Shown here piece by piece: positions 59,480 through 64,000 of a stretch of 64,000 nt of DNA. Under the pieces are notes generated by a model, which ran no database searches, had not been told where the DNA came from, and saw only the letters and a program-made list of their open reading frames with translations. Made by a program: the position numbers and the translations under genes. How positions within the stretch are numbered: position 1 is the first letter of the stretch; every line of letters starts with the position of its first letter. The stretch is from Nyssa sinensis (taxonomy: Eukaryota > Streptophyta > Magnoliopsida > Cornales > Nyssaceae): contig CM018043.1 of assembly GCA_008638375.1 (NCBI GenBank), positions 57,603,510-57,667,509 of the forward strand. The letters are read 5' to 3'.

Positions 59480-60046
59480 TCCTTCATCTCAAAATTCTGA
59501 CTCAAAAAGTGCTGAAGATCTTGAATACCAGAAAGATCATCCCCTGTAATGATCATGTCATCAACATAAAGAAGGGTAAGAATAATACAAGCACCAGTGG
59601 TTCGAAGAAAAAGGGCAAAGTCATAAGCACTAGGGACAAAGCCCTGTTGAGCAACAACACAAGTGAATTTAGCAAACCAGGCTTGGGGAGCTTGTTTGAG
59701 ACCGTAGAGAGCACGCTAAAGACGGACAAAGTGTGTAAGGAGAATGGTCATAACCAGGTGGAGGATTCATATAAACTTCCTCAGCAAGATCACTATTCAA
59801 GAATGCATTTTTGACAGTCATTTGAAACAGTTGCCAATGACGCACAGCAGCTACGGCAAGCAAAGATCGAACAGAGGTAAGATGAGCAACAGGAGCAAAA
59901 GTCTCCTCATAGTCAATACCATACTCCTGAGAGAAACCCTTTGCAATAAGGCGAGCTTTGTATCGTTCCATTGATCCATCGGACCGAGTCTTGATTTTGT
60001 AGACCCACTTATATCCAACTATAGACTTTCCAAAAGGTAAATCCAC
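59480..60046 (-). pseudogene. copia-2 reverse transcriptase
   Basis: [40 protein letters not shown] and [20 protein letters not shown] are typical of copia RT. The active-site box LLYVDDMIITGDD is kept at about 59535-59580 but in a different frame from the N-terminal part. Confidence 0.9.
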
Positions 60047-60849
60047 CAGGTCCCAAGTATGAGTTTTAGTGAGAGCATCTAGTTCATCAGATATAGCTTT
60101 CTACCAAAGAGGGTCAGCACTAGCCTCACGATAACTGTGAGGTTCGTGAAGAGTAACAAGGGCATAATAACAATGATAATCTTGAAGATGATAAGGAGGG
60201 GCTCTTACTCGAGTAGATTAACGGAGTGCAGGTACCTGGACGGGCTCGGGTGCAGTTGATGTATCAAGAGTATTAGCAGATGTGTCAGATGACTCAGGAA
60301 CAATCGAAGAAGAAACGTCTGAGGAGCTTAGCATCTCTGCAGAAGAGTTAGGGACTAAAGCAATAGATGGGTCAGTAAAGATAGAAGCATAACTGGAAGA
60401 GGATCGCGGAAAAGAAGAAATAATCGTAAACATCTTATGTTCCCAAAACTTTACATGACAAGAAATACGAAGACGCTTGGCTATGGGATCATAGCAACGA
60501 TAACCTTTTTGAGTGAGACCATAACCAAGAAGGCAACAGAGTCTGGATCGTGGCTCAAGTTTGGTGCGTTCGTGGGTAAGAAGAGTGACAAAACAAACAC
60601 AAATAAAAACTCGAAGTAAGGAGTAGTTAGGGACCGTACCATGGAGAAGCTCAAACGAAGTTTTATTGTGGATAGTGGGTAAGGGAACACGATTGATGGT
60701 GTAGATAGCAGTAAGAGCAGCTTCACCCCAAAAACATTCTGGAAGAGAAGCAGAGATGAGAAGTGCTCTTACCGTATCTAGAATGTGACAATATTTACGT
60801 TCTGCTCTACCATTTTGTTGCGAGGTGTATGGACAAGAATGGTGAGAGA

Positions 60850-61710
60850 CTGTCCTATTGTGCTATAAGAGGGTAAGAAACTGACTTATCCTTGTATTCC
60901 ATTACATTATCTGAACGAAAAGTTTTAATGGTACAAGAAAATTGAGTTTGCACCATTTTGTGAAAATTCTAGTAAACATTTGTGAGTTCAGACCGATGCT
61001 GTAAAAGACAAATCCAAGTATAGCAACTGAAATCATCCGCAAAAATAACAAAATAACGAGATCCTCCCTCAGTCAGAGTCGCGGCGGGACCCTAGATATC
61101 AGAATGGACTAAGTCAAAAGGTGCAGAGGAAAAAAAGTCACTTTTATTAAAGGATAAATGTGTCTGTTTTCTAAGATGACATGAAACACAATCAAAGGAC
61201 TTAGAATTAACTGAACCTAAATGACCCTGAGAAGCCAAGAACTGGACACGTGGAAGTGAGGCATGACTCAACCGAGAGTGCCACAAACTGGAAGTGACTA
61301 TGATAGTAACCATGGAAGTGGTTGTTGAAGAAGGAATCTGCAGAGATGTGAGCCCGAAAAGACGTCCAAGTTTACTGCCTGTCCCTAAGCAGCTGACCCG
61401 TCTGTGAATCCTGTACATCAACACCCTTGTTAAAGAATTTCAGGTCAAGACCTAACTCACAAAGTTGTCCCATGAAAATAAGATTTAAGGATAACTTAGG
61501 CACAAGGTAAGTATCACTAACAGATAAATTAGAGGTAGAAATAGACCTTACATGACTAACAGGCATATGGGAACCATCAGTAGTATATATGACAAGATTG
61601 GGAGAAAGAGCAGTTTTATGAAGGAAGATGGTGGAATCAGATGTCATATGATTACAGCAAGTAGAATCTATAAACCACTGAGATTTACCTGAGGTGACTG
61701 GATAAGGCAA
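60850..61710 (-). pseudogene. copia-2 protease and integrase N-terminus
   Basis: WFIDSTCCNHMTSD is the protease site with the expected Asp but Thr where Gly is usual. LWHSRLSHASLPRVQFLA and CVSCHLRKQTHL are the zinc-binding pre-integrase part, then FDLVHSDI starts the core, which is broken by stops soon after (about 61090). The stretch 60050-60850 has only disconnected frames, probably the integrase C-terminus and linker. Confidence 0.85.
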
Positions 61711-61779
61711 TGGAGGATTAGGACAAAACCTGGTGAATTAAGTCCTTCACGTAAGCTGTAGTGAGAGAAGGGGACTAAG

Positions 61780-62667
61780 ATGGAGACTCGAGTGCAAAGG
61801 AGCAGATAAAGCGACCGCAGTTGTCTGTTGGGAAGCTTGTTGCTGCTAATAATACTTAAACTTGCAACATTCATCGATGATGTGACCATTGCGTTTACAC
61901 CACTTGCAAAAACCAGTCTTGGAGTTAGATTGGGATAATGAACGCCTAGTAGAAGACGGTGAAGTACCACAAGAAGCAGTGACAAGAACCATATCAGACG
62001 ATTGCATCTTCATAGTGGAACGACGAGTTTCTTCAGAGATGAGTTCAGAAACCGCAGCATCTAAAGTCAGAAGTGGTTGACGATGAAGAAGAGAGGCTTA
62101 AGTAAATTCAAAATCATCCCGAAGAGTCATCATAAGTGCATAAAATTTCGTATATCAAGCCAGGCAACAAATGTTTGAATGTCTTTAGAACATTCTAACT
62201 GCGGATCTGCAGCAGATAATTGTTCCCAAAAATGATTTTTCTAAGAATAAAAATCAACAATAGACTGACTTGGTTCTTGACGCATCTGATAAAGTTTAGC
62301 TTCTACTCGAAACTCCAAGGAAGCATCATAGGTGCAGTTGTATCTTTTGGCCAGAAAATCCCAAGCAACCTTAGCATTCCCAAGTCTTGGAAGAAGACTA
62401 TTGATGGATGAAATAGAAGTGTTGATGAACTAAGACAGAATCTTGTAGTGAATACAATCCCATTCTTCCAGACGAGATGCAAATGCCTCTTCTTTCTCAC
62501 TATCCTTCTGTACTAGTTTTAGGAATTGCTCCAGTCACGTAATGCCATAATCGGCGTCCTTTCAAGAAAACCACCATATTCTGAGCCCATATACTATAAT
62601 TGGATCCATTCAACATCACATCAATAGGACGGACAATTGGATCAAGATTTGATGCAGATTGAGACAT
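61780..62667 (-). pseudogene. copia-2 Gag
   Basis: Starts MSQSASNLDPIVRPIDVMLN, then GSNYSIWAQNMVVFLKGRRL, the usual N-terminus of this kind of Gag. A CCHC zinc knuckle, CKWCKRNGHIIDEC, lies at about 61870-61912. Several stops interrupt the middle. Confidence 0.88.
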
Positions 62668-63287
62668 ATCGAAGCTTCGAATGCAAAAACAGATTGCAAA
62701 AATGAAATCAGGATGAAAAACTAAGCAGAAAGCACCTGATCTATAAAAAGTCAACGGTCAACGGTGGTATCGTGGCGGCGGAAGCTAAAGTGGAACTAGG
62801 GTTAACGTGGCGGTGACGTGGACCTGACATGGAGCTAGGGCTGACGTGGTGTCGCTACTGCAAGTGCAGCGGATACTAATGCATGGAACGCGTGAGTGGC
62901 GCGGCAGAAGACTCAGGTGGCGCGTGAGGGCGCGTGCGGTGTTGAACTCCTCTCTGAATAGGCTTTCCAATGGTTGTGGCACCTTGGTGAAATAGCAACT
63001 AGAACAGTGCAAAGTTCATGAAGGCTGAGAGAAGCGGTGACTCGTGGCGACGCGTGAGGCAAGGAACGGCGGAGTGTCTTTCACAGGAGGGAAGTCCCAT
63101 ACCTTGCAAATATGTTTCTGGGCTTACTGTTCCAGATTGGATTGCAAAAGAAAAGGCTGAAAAGAACTCCAAACAACGGCTACCGTTAGAAGAAAGAGCA
63201 TTGAAAATTCACCGGAAGAACGCCGAAAATTCGTCGGAAGAATGTTGAAAAAATCCTACAGGCCACAAGTTTGTAGCTCTGATACCA

Positions 63288-63470
63288 TGAAGAAATAGAA
63301 AAAAGAAAAGAACTGTGAAAATATTATGTATATTTTTGTGTGTATAAACTGTACAGTATAAGGCCTATTTATATGCAAATAAGGCCAAGTAATAATGAAA
63401 AGGTAATAAATACAAAAAATCAGTTCAGAATAACCCAAGCATAAAATCAAAATATTCTAATATTCTAACA
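63288..63470 (-). repeat. 5' LTR of copia-2
   Basis: 183 bp, the upstream LTR in the element's own orientation. TATAAATAGG (63364-63373, minus strand) is its likely promoter, and the tRNA primer site abuts it at 63273-63287. Confidence 0.92.
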
Positions 63471-63761
63471 AGATATGTATAACCACCGAGTCCTTTTCTC
63501 TTGCTGGCATCTGTCCCTCTAACCAATGGCTTTACAACTGTGTTTTCTTCACCTTTCGTCTACACAACTATTTTCATGACTCAAGACCTCCACACATGCA
63601 CATTTTTTTCTTAGACGCCCTCAATGCCCTATCTCTATCACTGTCTCCACATTGTTGCCACTAATTCAAGTCACACACACACATATATATACTGTTCTCA
63701 TTCTCATTGGCCGCTATTGCTCTCACTAAGCTAAACCCATTTTTGGTGCCAAAGAGACTGA

Positions 63762-64000
63762 TCAATAGCCGCCAAATATATTGTGCTTCATATTTAAAGT
63801 GATCGTAGCTATTGAAATGCTCTGAAGCCCATCCAGACTGGATGTAATGGAGGTTCCTTCGGCTGTGCCAGCAACTTTTGAAGTTCTGTTTGGTGTAAGA
63901 GTCATGGGGTCTTGGAAGACAAACAAGGTGCCAAAAGGGGTTGTGGTTTGGCCTATAGCCGGTCCTGCCACTCCATTCACGACGATGTATCCAATTTTGT
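63762..64000 (-). CDS. Dirigent-like fragment at the right edge
   Basis: The sister of 4437-4668. The minus-strand frame is open from the window edge: KIGYIVVNGVAGPAIGQTTT, then PFGTLFVFQDPMTLTPNRTS and KVAGTAEGTSITSSLDG. It lacks the upstream TAA of the copy C fragment, so it may continue as a gene beyond the edge; it ends with a stop soon after NMKHNIFGGY, shorter than a normal dirigent C-terminus. It may be one exon or a decayed end. Confidence 0.5.
   Translation of the reverse strand, partial: KIGYIVVNGVAGPAIGQTTTPFGTLFVFQDPMTLTPNRTSKVAGTAEGTSITSSLDGLQSISIATITLNMKHNIFGGY

Larger units (their letters stand above)
58415..63470 (-). mobile_element. Ty1/copia LTR retrotransposon (copia-2), degenerate
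   Basis: A 5056-bp element on the minus strand with short LTRs (58415-58607 and 63288-63470) and a perfect 5-bp target duplication AGATA (58410-58414 and 63471-63475). The primer site, TGGTATCAGAGCTAC read on the minus strand (63273-63287), matches initiator tRNA-Met. The polypurine tract GTTTGAGGGGGGA (58608-58620) precedes the 3' LTR. Gag, protease, integrase, reverse transcriptase and RNase H follow in copia order, with many stops and frameshifts. Confidence 0.95.

Overview
This is plant nuclear DNA: AT-rich, intron-bearing, and mostly transposable elements. LTR retrotransposons with tRNA-Met priming, a PMD-carrying Mutator element, a Helitron, and receptor-like cytoplasmic kinase, dirigent, boron-transporter and ribosomal-protein sequences all point to an angiosperm. 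A woody eudicot is my guess; I cannot name the species.

The backbone is a tandem array of three copies of one host gene, all on the minus strand: a subfamily VII receptor-like cytoplasmic kinase close to Arabidopsis PIX13/CX32. Copy C (exons 1-2 at 1245-2010) runs off the left edge. Copy A (six exons, 13848-19856) is open but has lost its exon 1 splice donor, carries YGD in place of YRD in the catalytic loop, and has a strikingly divergent activation-segment exon. Copy B (52042-57076) has a 1-bp frameshift in that same exon. Dirigent-like fragments (4437-4668, 63762-64000) lie upstream of copies C and B.

Four large insertions break up the array and make up about 43 of the 64 kb. (1) Ty1/copia element, plus strand, 4715-12626, with 1.1-kb LTRs. 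(2) Mutator-like element 20200-31868, with long inverted repeats and a 9-bp target duplication; it holds a plant-mobile-domain (PMD) gene convergent with a broken transposase and sits about 340 bp upstream of the copy A start codon. (3) Helitron-like insertion 32589-51156, with a boron-transporter pseudogene whose first two exons are triplicated, an RPS6 pseudogene, and a nested 4.2-kb solo LTR with a perfect 5-bp target duplication. (4) Ty1/copia element, minus strand, 58415-63470, with short LTRs and a perfect 5-bp target duplication. The tandem copies act as natural empty sites, so several insertion boundaries are fixed to the base.

The most unusual signals are: the first copia element has no recognisable tRNA primer site but has, 1 nt inside its 5' LTR, a 16-nt sequence perfectly complementary to its own R/U5 (possible self-priming); the activation-segment exon is far more diverged between kinase copies A and B than the flanking introns; a 511-bp integrase duplication carries an inverted templated insert; and at least five tiny insertions consist of little more than a retroposon tail between target duplications. 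All comparisons were made by eye.
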